Positions 1 through 7,264 of a stretch of 11,108 nucleotides of DNA are shown here, in pieces (positions within the stretch are counted from its first letter, which is position 1; each line of letters begins with the position of its first letter). Both the position numbers and the translations under genes were made by a program. Under the pieces are notes generated by a model that saw only the letters and a program-made list of their open reading frames with translations, was not told the origin of the DNA and ran no database searches. Source of the DNA: Chitinophagaceae bacterium (GTDB lineage: Bacteria > Bacteroidota > Bacteroidia > Chitinophagales > Chitinophagaceae); contig JAOQAL010000160.1 in the NCBI GenBank assembly GCA_025963615.1, positions 1-11,108 on the forward strand, given 5' to 3'.

Positions 1-1202
1 CTGGCGGTACGGTCAGGCTGCAATATCATTTTAGCCGTAAACCTGCCATTGGAAATATTCTTGTATTGCGACACAGCCAAAGAGATCATGCTGGTATTTT
101 TATCGTGGACAGTAAGAATATTCAGCTGGAAAAAATCAATCTCTACCAAACAGCCGGCTTAGGTATCTTATCGCAATATTCAGAAAATTTATTTTTCCGT
201 TTCATAAAAGTCGTCCCCAATAAGAAGAAGGGCCGTTATTACAGCGGACACGACGATGGCTGTCATTTTTCAAATTGTAAAGGAAAGATTGTGGTAGAGA
301 ATTGTGAGTTTGCGGGGCTGATGGATGATCCCATAAACGTACACGGTACCGCCGTACAGATCATTGAAAGAAAATCAGCGACGGCATTGCTTTGCCGTTT
401 TATGCATGAGCAAAGCCTAGGTATGGAATGGGCCCGTACGGGTGATACAATCGGCTTTATTAATCATGAAACGATGCAGACAACCGCATACGGAACCATC
501 GTTAGGTTTGAGGCGCTAAATAAACAGGATTTTATCGTAGAGTTCCGGGAGGCTGTGCCTGCCATGATGGTAGTAAAAGATGCTTTGGAAAACCTGACCT
601 GGACGCCTGACCTTACTATCCGCAATTCCTTGTTTTCAGTTAACCGTGCCCGTGGTATATTAATATCAACGCCGGGAAAGGTACTGATAGAGGACAATAT
701 ATTTGAATCCAGCGGATCGGCTATCCTGATTGCCGGGGACGCCAATCAATGGTTTGAATCAGGAGCTGTAAAAGATGTGTTGATCCGGAGAAATAATTTC
801 CTTGATGCCTGTTTAACTTCGATGTACCAGTTTTGTGAAGCTATTATCAGTATAGAGCCTGAAATACCCAGGCTTAACAGTAAAACAGCCTTTCACCGGA
901 ATATTGTTATCACTGAAAACAATTTTCATCCGTATGATTATCCTGTGTTGTATGCCAAATCGGTGGATGGTATAGCATTTACCAACAACACGGTAACCAG
1001 GAGCCTTCGTTTTACAGCTTTTCACCCCCGGAAGTTCATGTTTACTTTTCTTGCCTGCAAAAAAGTATCCGTTGCGGGTAATCGATTACAGGGAGATGTG
1101 CTGGGAAAAAATATTAAACTGGAACAAATGTCTTTAAAGGAATTATCCGTTCAACCTGCGCAGGCGTTCACAATTACGTATTTTAAAACACAAAGTCGCT
1201 GA
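1..1202 (+). CDS. GH110 alpha-1,3-galactosidase (GlaB-like), 5' end outside the window
   Basis: The frame is open from the left edge (first full codon at 3) to TGA at 1200-1202, giving about 399 C-terminal residues; family members are roughly 600. The order of conserved blocks matches what I know of GH110: RDHAGIF, TAGLGILSQYSENL, SGHDDG (nt 243-260), GLMDDPINVHG (nt 315-347), RARGILISTPGKV, and SGSAILIAGDANQWFESGAVKD. Repeated short strand-turn units fit a right-handed parallel beta-helix. GH110 enzymes remove terminal alpha-1,3-linked galactose, as in blood-group B or linear B glycans, with inversion. The paired aspartates of HDDG and MDDP are the likely catalytic acids, judging from recalled family spacing. 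The N-terminal signal peptide expected for an exported enzyme cannot be seen. TTG at 66 is not a start, because the homologous frame continues upstream of it. Subfamily (B-specific or linear) cannot be told from this fragment. Confidence 0.88.
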   Translation, partial: GGTVRLQYHFSRKPAIGNILVLRHSQRDHAGIFIVDSKNIQLEKINLYQTAGLGILSQYSENLFFRFIKVVPNKKKGRYYSGHDDGCHFSNCKGKIVVENCEFAGLMDDPINVHGTAVQIIERKSATALLCRFMHEQSLGMEWARTGDTIGFINHETMQTTAYGTIVRFEALNKQDFIVEFREAVPAMMVVKDALENLTWTPDLTIRNSLFSVNRARGILISTPGKVLIEDNIFESSGSAILIAGDANQWFESGAVKDVLIRRNNFLDACLTSMYQFCEAIISIEPEIPRLNSKTAFHRNIVITENNFHPYDYPVLYAKSVDGIAFTNNTVTRSLRFTAFHPRKFMFTFLACKKVSVAGNRLQGDVLGKNIKLEQMSLKELSVQPAQAFTITYFKTQSR

Positions 1203-1220
1203 GGCATGGAAGACAAGAGG

Positions 1221-1277
1221 CTGGATGGTGGATGGTGGATGCTGGATGCTGGATACTGGATACTGGATGCTGGATGC
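1221..1277. repeat. CTGGATG heptamer tandem array, copy 1
   Basis: Eight consecutive 7-bp units occupy 1221-1276, all variants of CTGGATG (ctggatg, gtggatg twice, ctggatg, ctggata twice, ctggatg twice). The array starts 18 bases after the GH110 stop and ends in the 10-bp palindrome TGCCCGGGCA at 1275-1284. The same heptamer family recurs at 9024-9093 in the same orientation. Variation is confined to the first and last bases of the unit. It lies outside any convincing gene. Confidence 0.9.
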
Positions 1278-1321
1278 CCGGGCAGGCGGAATAATCAACT
1301 GACACTACCCAGGTTTTTTAG

Positions 1322-1336
1322 AAAAATTCAATTTTT
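1322..1336. terminator. possible bidirectional A/T hairpin between convergent genes
   Basis: AAAAATT-C-AATTTTT is a perfect inverted repeat. It is followed by further T residues on the plus strand and lies just beyond the amidohydrolase stop on the minus strand. Its position between two convergent genes suits a shared terminator. The stem has no G-C pairs, so it is weak as an intrinsic terminator. Confidence 0.3.
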
Positions 1337-1337
1337 T

Positions 1338-4300
1338 TTATTCTTTGATATCCGTATTCATCGTTGGTTTATCAAATTCCCATTCATGCTTATCCAGTTT
1401 ATGTTGTTGCGGATAGACTTCATCGCAGGTATTTCCGTCGTATAAACGCCCATCTTTCATTACATACTTAATGGTGTTGGTATTACGGATGTTTTCAAGC
1501 GGGTTTTTGTCGAGGATAATGAGGTCAGCCAGTTTCCCGTTTTCAATACTTCCCAAATCCTTATCAAGACCTAAGCCCCGGGCACCGAGGATGGTAGCCA
1601 CTTTCAGTGCATTCAGGGTACTCATGCCCCCGCTTTGCATAGCCCATAGTTCCCAGTGATAACCTAAACCCTGAAACTCGCCATGACTGCCGATACCCAC
1701 GAGTCCGCCAGCCTCTACGAGGTTTTTCATATTCTTTGCATGTTTTTGAAACACATGTTCTTCCGGCATAAACCAGGAACCCACCCGCCGGGTTTTCGAA
1801 GCCAGTTCTTCATAGGCAAAAAAGTTCTGCACTTTAGGATCATGATAGGGGTTCTCTGTTTCCCAGAAATAATTTTCTGCGAAAGGTCCGCCATATGAAA
1901 CGAGCAAAGTAGGAGTCACAATCATTCCGGACCTGGCGATAGAAGTAAACACATCATTAAACAGGGGATAAATCGGCAGCGCATGTTCATGACCGGGATA
2001 GCCGTCCAGCATATTTGACATGTTCAATTTAAAATCAAGGCCGCCTTCTGTAGTAGGCATCATCTGTTGGTTTTTAGCAGCCATAATAATCCATTCCCGC
2101 TGTTTCCGGTTACCCGTCAAATACATTTTAATATATTTGGTATGATAGTATTTACTATACTGCGCTAAAACACTTTCCGCCTGCGCGGAATCTTTGATAT
2201 TGTAGTACCAAAAGCCAACACCGGGTCCTGTGGAATAGACTCTGGGGCCTGTCATCATTCCCGCATCGACCATATCACTATACGTAAGTACATCCGTTGT
2301 TCCTGTTTGCGGATCCCTTGTTGTGGTTACTCCGTAAGCCAGGTTAGTTGCATAAATCCAAATCTGGTTTTTATGTATTCCCCAGTTGGGCCACATATGT
2401 GCGTGCGGATCAACAAAGCCAGGAATTATAGTTTTGCCTGCCACATCAATCACTTTTGCCGATGATGATGGAGACAGGGTTCCCTTTTTACCAACGGCTT
2501 TGATCCGGTTATTCACGATCAACACGTCACCATCCTCTATCACTTCTTCTCCGTTCATGGTAATAATGCGCGCACCAGTAAGTAAAACGCTCCCCTGAGG
2601 TGTTGCTTTTTTGAAAAATACTTTTACATCCGTTTCAATCGCTTTGTATTTGGGATCTTCTTTCCTGAGATCTTTCTTATTAGCAGTGTCTTTTGCCTGC
2701 AGAGAATCCTTTATTTTTTTCTGCGCATCCGCTTGTTTCTTTAATACAGAATCTGCATTCACCCTGGCAGTAGAATCTTCGATGCGCCTGGCTTCTGCTT
2801 TCTTCGCATCTTTCAGACTGTCTTCAAAAGACTGCGCACGATCGAGATTATAAATAAAATGGGTGCTTCCCAGGCTCCAATGCACATTTTTACCATCATT
2901 TTGCCAGTAAGGGAATTCACCCCCTACTTCGGTTAGTTTGCGGGAAGGAAAATCGGCGGAAGACGCATCCGCTACCGATACGTTGGTAAGTTTCCCTGTT
3001 TGTGGTACCGTGACTACATAAATATCATTATTAACCTGCACCACAGCTTTCCCCCCGTCCGGCGAAATAGTTATCCAGGAGGCAGGAGAAGGCAAATTTA
3101 ATTCCCGTTCTGCATCTTCTTCAAGGGTTTGAGGCAGGATGCATTTCATTGCTGCAGGATCAGGCTTTCCATTTTTAGTAACCGCAAAACCATAGGTAGT
3201 GATACCGGTTACATGAAGGATTTTCTTTTCGTCCGTTCCATCCCATTTGATGGAAACAAGGTTCCCATTATTCTGACTAAGATAAATTCTATCCGCCTGT
3301 TTATTTACAAAATGAGGATTATAGCGACCCAGCGATTTATCAATTACGGTAATCTCTCCTCCTGTTGATGGCAGCCAAACTATATCATCTTCATTACCAT
3401 CATAACCCGGACCATATGATTCTTTAAACACCCTGACATTACTACGCAGCAATACAATTTTATCACCAGCCGGATTGAATACAAGATTTTGATATAACCC
3501 AGGTTCTTTTGTGAGCCTGGTAAGAGTTTGTGTGGCCACTGTTAGTTTATAAATATTACCACCGCCGGAACTCCAGGTTGAGAATACAATAGCTTTCCCA
3601 TCGGGCGACCAGGCGGGTTGGGCTTCTGTAAATTCATTTGTTGTAACACGTTTGGGCACGCCGCCCGGATAGTCCATCACGTACAAACGGTTCAATACAG
3701 TAAATGCTAATTTCCTGGCATCAGGCGAAGGAACTGCATCTCTTATTTGCGTTGATTGCTGATAGGCCGTATCCGAAACAGGATATTTGAATGCAAGTTG
3801 CGGTCCTAATTCAAGACTTACGTCTACATCAACCGGTATTTCAGTAATACTGCTGCCATCAATGGCAATGCGATGAATTTTTCCACCATAGGAAGCCAGA
3901 ACAGACTTGCTATCCGGTGTAAATGCCATAGCTGGCAATACTCCTAATGGTGCAATGGATTCCTGTTCATCTCTCTGCACAGGATAGGCGATCCATTTTT
4001 CTTCACTTGTTTGCAGGTTTCGTAAAACAAGACCCGTTTTATCTTCATAACGTGTGCCATATACCAGCCATTTACCATCTTTTGAAAGTGTTGGAGTAAA
4101 CCCTGAACCGTATCTTGAAGTAATCGTATTTGTTTTCGCATTGTTCCTGTCATATATGCCTATTTCGTATTGCGGTAGGCGGGCATTGTAATTCCAGGGA
4201 CCAAAGCGCTGTGAATAATATACATAACGTCCGTCGGCACTTACAGCCGGGTCAATCGCTTTTAAAGCTGCCGGACCGTCAAGCAACTGTGCTCCCCCAC

Positions 4301-4862
4301 CCCCTTTGTAATGAGCCAGGAATAATTTAGGCATCAGGCGGCCTTTGGAATAAATTATATACTCGCCGTCCGGAGTCCAGCAGGCCGCGGGAAAATATTG
4401 ATTATTATCAGAGGTTAACTGAACGGTATCTTTTTTTTCTGTGTCTATATACCATACATTATCGGCGCCACTACGGTCTGAAATGAACAGTATTTTTTTA
4501 CCGTCCGGGCTGTACCGCGGATGCACATCATAGGCCATACCCTTTGTTACGGCCGTTGCTTTTCCACCGGTGACCGGCATCGTATAAATATCTCCCATCA
4601 GGTCGAACAAAATTGTTTTGCCATCAGGACTGATATCCAGGCTCATCCAGGAACCTTCCTTCGTATTGAAATTTATTTTTCGGGCAGGCTTTAGCGGAAG
4701 GTTTTTATAAACTGTATATTGATTCGTATCCTTTTTTACCACCGTGTCGCCTGGCAAATAAAAACCAGGAGTGGTACCCGATTTATAAAAACGTTTATCC
4801 GAAAAAAATGCGAACGCGGTAATTGTACTGAAACACAAAAAAAGAAAAACCGGAAATCTCAT
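1338..4862 (-). CDS. exported TolB-propeller/amidohydrolase fusion protein (1174 aa)
   Basis: Residues 1-18 form a signal peptide ending in AFA. Residues about 62-665 form a WD40/PD40 (TolB-like) propeller with many SPDGK-type turns, such as ISPDGK at 77 and YSPDGK at 117. A lysine/aspartate-rich, probably helical linker spans about 670-745. A metal-dependent amidohydrolase domain covers about 755-1150: VLLTGARIITMNG opening, DPHAHMW with H820 and H822, candidate bridging K912 in YIKMYLTG, H958 and H960 in GHEHALP, and GSHGEFQGLGYHWE around H1060. It closes with the usual GSIENGKLADLIILDKNP block. The GTD aspartate motif of many amidohydrolases reads GSHGE here, which I recall as typical of this propeller-fused group. 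Function is probably hydrolysis of a peptide-like or cyclic amide substrate outside the cytoplasm; the substrate is unknown. It is monocistronic and divergent from the VOC gene. The ATG at 4862 is chosen because it begins the signal peptide. No clear -7 box was seen. Confidence 0.92.
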   Translation of the reverse strand: MRFPVFLFLCFSTITAFAFFSDKRFYKSGTTPGFYLPGDTVVKKDTNQYTVYKNLPLKPARKINFNTKEGSWMSLDISPDGKTILFDLMGDIYTMPVTGGKATAVTKGMAYDVHPRYSPDGKKILFISDRSGADNVWYIDTEKKDTVQLTSDNNQYFPAACWTPDGEYIIYSKGRLMPKLFLAHYKGGGGAQLLDGPAALKAIDPAVSADGRYVYYSQRFGPWNYNARLPQYEIGIYDRNNAKTNTITSRYGSGFTPTLSKDGKWLVYGTRYEDKTGLVLRNLQTSEEKWIAYPVQRDEQESIAPLGVLPAMAFTPDSKSVLASYGGKIHRIAIDGSSITEIPVDVDVSLELGPQLAFKYPVSDTAYQQSTQIRDAVPSPDARKLAFTVLNRLYVMDYPGGVPKRVTTNEFTEAQPAWSPDGKAIVFSTWSSGGGNIYKLTVATQTLTRLTKEPGLYQNLVFNPAGDKIVLLRSNVRVFKESYGPGYDGNEDDIVWLPSTGGEITVIDKSLGRYNPHFVNKQADRIYLSQNNGNLVSIKWDGTDEKKILHVTGITTYGFAVTKNGKPDPAAMKCILPQTLEEDAERELNLPSPASWITISPDGGKAVVQVNNDIYVVTVPQTGKLTNVSVADASSADFPSRKLTEVGGEFPYWQNDGKNVHWSLGSTHFIYNLDRAQSFEDSLKDAKKAEARRIEDSTARVNADSVLKKQADAQKKIKDSLQAKDTANKKDLRKEDPKYKAIETDVKVFFKKATPQGSVLLTGARIITMNGEEVIEDGDVLIVNNRIKAVGKKGTLSPSSSAKVIDVAGKTIIPGFVDPHAHMWPNWGIHKNQIWIYATNLAYGVTTTRDPQTGTTDVLTYSDMVDAGMMTGPRVYSTGPGVGFWYYNIKDSAQAESVLAQYSKYYHTKYIKMYLTGNRKQREWIIMAAKNQQMMPTTEGGLDFKLNMSNMLDGYPGHEHALPIYPLFNDVFTSIARSGMIVTPTLLVSYGGPFAENYFWETENPYHDPKVQNFFAYEELASKTRRVGSWFMPEEHVFQKHAKNMKNLVEAGGLVGIGSHGEFQGLGYHWELWAMQSGGMSTLNALKVATILGARGLGLDKDLGSIENGKLADLIILDKNPLENIRNTNTIKYVMKDGRLYDGNTCDEVYPQQHKLDKHEWEFDKPTMNTDIKE

Positions 4863-4976
4863 AAAAATTGATTTTGGAAACGGGAAGATAATAACTCTGG
4901 GGATGCCATATAATTTTTTTTGAAAAAAGGCACCCTTCTCAATTAACCGGTGTAAAAAAACGACTATGAATGTTCC

Positions 4977-5147
4977 GTGGCTGCATTAGCGGCCGCCATC
5001 GGCGGCTTAACCGGAATACTTGAAACGACGTATGATCATCAACAATTTGCCACTTTTACATGGTTGATTGTCTTATTTTACAGTTGTAATCCGTTTCCAC
5101 CCGCCGGCTTTGGACAAAAAAATAATGCTCGTACTAAAACTCAATGA
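4977..5147 (+). CDS. possible small membrane peptide or remnant of a membrane-protein gene (56 codons)
   Basis: A frame open after TAA at 4953-4955 runs to TGA at 5145-5147. It reads like protein: an Ala/Gly-rich start (AALAAAIGGLTG), then ETTYDHQQFATF, a hydrophobic stretch (TFTWLIVLFYSC), and a polar tail NPFPPAGFGQKNNARTKTQ. The only plausible start is GTG at 4977; there is no in-frame ATG. Its stop overlaps the VOC start as ATGA (5144-5147), a usual sign of translational coupling. I do not recognise a family. It could be a genuine short membrane protein, the C-terminal remnant of a longer one whose front has been lost, or chance. The lack of an ATG and of a clear promoter argues for a remnant. 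Confidence 0.35.
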   Translation: MAALAAAIGGLTGILETTYDHQQFATFTWLIVLFYSCNPFPPAGFGQKNNARTKTQ

Positions 5148-5584
5148 CCATGAATTTTAAAATCAACCATATTCAGCATATTGGCGTGCCTGTTACAGAT
5201 ATTAAAATCTCGGAAATTTTTTACAATAAACTGGGGTTTGAAAATGTGATGGCAACTACATTTGAATTTAAAGGCCGCCAGGGCTCTGTAGCGATGATGC
5301 AACGTGACGATATGATAATTGAAATTTACCAAATGCCTGCAGAAGAACTTGCGGACATAAGGAGCCGACGGGATGGTCATATTGATCATATCGCGTTTGA
5401 CGTTGATGATATTGATATGGCTTTCCAGGAATTAAAAAGTGCGGCCTTTCATATCCTGGAAGAGAAACCGGTATTCCTTGCCTTTTGGAAATATGGTTGC
5501 AGGTATTTTAATATTGCAGGGCCGGATGGCGAACGGATAGAATTTAACCAGATTTTAGAATCAGCGGCGGACCTTAATAAATGA
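5144..5584 (+). CDS. VOC-fold metalloenzyme (glyoxalase/bleomycin-resistance superfamily)
   Basis: This 146-residue cytoplasmic protein has two beta-alpha-beta-beta-beta modules. Module 1 begins NHIQHIGVPVTDI and continues FYNKLGFE. Module 2 begins HIDHIAFDVDDID and ends PDGERIEFNQ. The four expected metal ligands are visible as H12, E60 (MIIEIYQ), H82 and E133, so it is likely an active metal-dependent lyase, isomerase or dioxygenase rather than a ligand-free binding protein. The substrate cannot be assigned; lactoylglutathione lyase-like chemistry is one possibility. The start is ATG at 5144, which overlaps the stop of the preceding small frame; ATG at 5150 two codons on is equally possible. 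The gene ends 17 bases before the convergent MBL hydrolase gene. Confidence 0.82.
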   Translation: MTMNFKINHIQHIGVPVTDIKISEIFYNKLGFENVMATTFEFKGRQGSVAMMQRDDMIIEIYQMPAEELADIRSRRDGHIDHIAFDVDDIDMAFQELKSAAFHILEEKPVFLAFWKYGCRYFNIAGPDGERIEFNQILESAADLNK

Positions 5585-5601
5585 AAATAAACAACGGGTT
5601 A

Positions 5602-6453
5602 TTATTTTATTCTGATTACATCGGCTGATATTTTTGGAAATTTGGCAAAAAGTTGCGCGTCATGACCCGGGATTATGAAGTCAATCTTAGAGGCCAGTGT
5701 TTTCATCCGCTGCATCGCAGCTACATAACCTTTTGCGTCAAAGGTTCCGTAAGATGGGGCGGGCAGCATCTTTTCCAGGCTATAATAGACCCAGATATTA
5801 TCCGATGCGATAATCACTTTATCATTACCGGATTGTACCAATACATACTGCGAGTTATAAGTATGCCTTGAACCGGTGTACACTTTAATACCCGGGATAA
5901 TTTCCTTATCATCACCATCTACTAAGGTGACCTTGCCGGAAACATTCAGATCCACCAATTGAAGAATATCTCTTTTAACAAAGCCACCATGATTACCGTC
6001 TTTCTGCCATGCCTCCCCCACGAAATAATTGTAATCTTGCTTTTGTATCCAGATATGCGCATTGGGGAATAAACTGATACCATCAATATGATCCCAATGC
6101 GGATGAGTTACAATAATATCAGTAATGTCAGCAGCTTTCAATCCAGTCTGCAACAGGATTGAATCCGGCCGGGTAAATTTATAAACACCAAAATCTTTTG
6201 CTGCCTGGAGATCATTAGAACAACCAGCGTCAACCAGAATATTTCTACCAAGATTGTCTTTTATCAGCCAGTACATGAAGATAATTTCAACACTATCTTT
6301 ATCCGGTCCATTTAAAACCCATGCAGAAACAGGAGTAGGATTTGCAAGAGTAGCATATTTTAACGCATATATCTCATATGCCGGAGTTTTTTGTGCGGCT
6401 ATATGAATACTTACAATTAAAATCGCCAGTAAAACAAACAAGCTTTTATTCAT
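5602..6453 (-). CDS. exported metallo-beta-lactamase-fold hydrolase, AHL-lactonase-like
   Basis: The 283-residue protein begins with a signal peptide (MNKSLFVLLAILIVSIHIAA, likely cut near 20/21). The MBL signature is complete: VDAG at 74-77, THPHWDH with H117, H119, D121 and H122, H197 in SRHTYNSQ, D218 in ASDN, and H264 in PGHD. This supports a two-zinc centre. The sequence between motifs, including the early DAGC strand and an inserted stretch before GSRHT, resembles N-acyl-homoserine lactonase-type members, but the substrate is inference; a lactone or other ester is plausible. Export means it acts in the periplasm or outside. ATG at 6453 is supported by the signal peptide. A near-match to the -7 element (TTATTTTG, minus strand) lies at 6480-6473. 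It converges tightly on the VOC gene. Confidence 0.85.
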   Translation of the reverse strand: MNKSLFVLLAILIVSIHIAAQKTPAYEIYALKYATLANPTPVSAWVLNGPDKDSVEIIFMYWLIKDNLGRNILVDAGCSNDLQAAKDFGVYKFTRPDSILLQTGLKAADITDIIVTHPHWDHIDGISLFPNAHIWIQKQDYNYFVGEAWQKDGNHGGFVKRDILQLVDLNVSGKVTLVDGDDKEIIPGIKVYTGSRHTYNSQYVLVQSGNDKVIIASDNIWVYYSLEKMLPAPSYGTFDAKGYVAAMQRMKTLASKIDFIIPGHDAQLFAKFPKISADVIRIK

Positions 6454-6767
6454 AAGCAGATATTGTATTGCGCAAAATAATTTATGAAGGAGTTGGCTTG
6501 GCCGGGTGTTAACCGGTTAAGACGCCATACTAAGATAAGAGAGGAACTACAAATTTTAAAATTTCTTCTGAGGGGCGGATTTCCTCCTGATCAAAAGGAG
6601 ATTCCTGCAACTCCTATTTTCGGAAAAAGGAGCTTGAGGCCGTAGGATTTACCCAGAACAGGGTTTTCCCTGTTGATCCAGGAATTTGCACAATCACCTC
6701 CAGCAGAATATTGCTACCTTGAAAATCTGTTGCTGTGCAATATATTGCTCAATCTGGGCAGGCTGCA
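6454..6767. other. intergenic gap with palindromes and three hairpins
   Basis: This 314-base gap lies between two minus-strand genes. It holds the 12-bp palindrome TTAACCGGTTAA (6509-6520) and three hairpins: CTCCT/AGGAG at 6584-6600, a longer CTCCT/AGGAG stem with one mismatch at 6611-6632, and a perfect 7-bp stem AACAGGG-TTTT-CCCTGTT at 6657-6674. There is also the palindrome GCAATATATTGC (6737-6748). On the minus strand, 6748-6617 is open for 44 codons ending in TAG at 6616-6614 and reads like a protein tail (GSNILLEVIVQIPGSTGKTL), but it has no ATG. It could be a gene remnant, a structured RNA, or the 3' untranslated region of the coiled-coil gene. Confidence 0.5.
6509..6520. promoter_or_regulatory. 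TTAACCGGTTAA palindrome, possible operator
   Basis: A perfect 12-bp palindrome lies 56 bases upstream of the MBL hydrolase start. Related partial forms occur in other gaps, at 4943-4951, 5007-5014 and 7521-7530. The size and symmetry suit a dimeric regulator site, but no regulator is identified. Confidence 0.3.
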
Positions 6768-7238
6768 TTAATTGTTTCTCGTGACCGGCTCCCGTACCGA
6801 TGGCAAAGAAGCAAGTTTTTCTTCATACCCGGCTATTTGTTTTTTTAACGAGTCAATATCTTTTTGCAGGCTTTCCAGGTTGCCAGCTTCTTGTCTTGCC
6901 TGTCGTGCATACCGTTCTGCACTTCGGGCAGCCTTTTTTGCTTTGCGTGCCAGCTTCCTGTCGCTTGCATCGGCGCTGAGCCTGTTTGCAATTTCAGCAT
7001 TGGCATCAGCTGATTTTTGAGCTTCTTCCTGTGCTTTTACCATATCAGCGGATTGTCTTTCCAGCGAATTTTCAAGTTTTGCAAGTTTCAGTTTACTGTC
7101 ATTTAATTGCTGATGCAGGTCGAGGGTCTCTTTTTGTTGTTTCAGCATATTCATTGAATCTTTTGAGACCACCTGGGTTGTCGCCGTCGTTAAAATCATC
7201 AAAGCGGCTGTCATGGCTGTGATAAATTTAAATTTCAT
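6768..7238 (-). CDS. exported Ala/Lys-rich coiled-coil protein of unknown function
   Basis: The 156-residue product starts with a signal peptide (MKFKFITAMTAALMILTTAT). The remainder is almost entirely helical and charged: KETLDLHQQLNDSKLKLAKLENSLER, then ANAEIANRLSADASDRKLARKAKKAARSAERYARQARQEA, then ESLQKDIDSLKKQIAGYEEKLASL. Leucine and isoleucine at heptad spacing suggest a periplasmic coiled coil with a break around the SADASDRK segment. I know no enzymatic motif here; similar small proteins occur in Bacteroidota as hypotheticals, perhaps envelope-spacing or adaptor proteins. The frame stays open upstream to a Met at 7304, but the ATG at 7236-7238 is preferred because it begins the signal peptide. 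An inverted repeat (TATAC-tt-GTATA) sits 15-26 bases upstream. Confidence 0.75.
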   Translation of the reverse strand: MKFKFITAMTAALMILTTATTQVVSKDSMNMLKQQKETLDLHQQLNDSKLKLAKLENSLERQSADMVKAQEEAQKSADANAEIANRLSADASDRKLARKAKKAARSAERYARQARQEAGNLESLQKDIDSLKKQIAGYEEKLASLPSVREPVTRNN

Positions 7239-7252
7239 AAACACTGTTTTAG

Positions 7253-7264
7253 TATACTTGTATA
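7253..7264. promoter_or_regulatory. TATAC-tt-GTATA inverted repeat upstream of the coiled-coil gene
   Basis: Two perfect 5-bp arms with a 2-bp spacer lie just before the chosen start at 7238. The symmetry would suit an operator, or it may be chance in an A/T-rich leader. Confidence 0.25.

Noticed and set aside
1206..1445. 79-codon frame through the first heptamer array
   Set aside because: Its residues are periodic products of the heptamer (LDAGYWILDAGC) and it runs antisense into the amidohydrolase gene.
4992..5006. GC-rich hairpin GCCGCC-ATC-GGCGGC as a terminator or structured element
   Set aside because: No U-run follows and it is explained by Ala-Ala-Ile-Gly-Gly codons of the coding-like frame 4977-5147.
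5144..6453. VOC and MBL genes as a glyoxalase I/II pair
   Set aside because: The MBL protein is exported and the genes are convergent, so a shared cytoplasmic glyoxalase pathway is unlikely.
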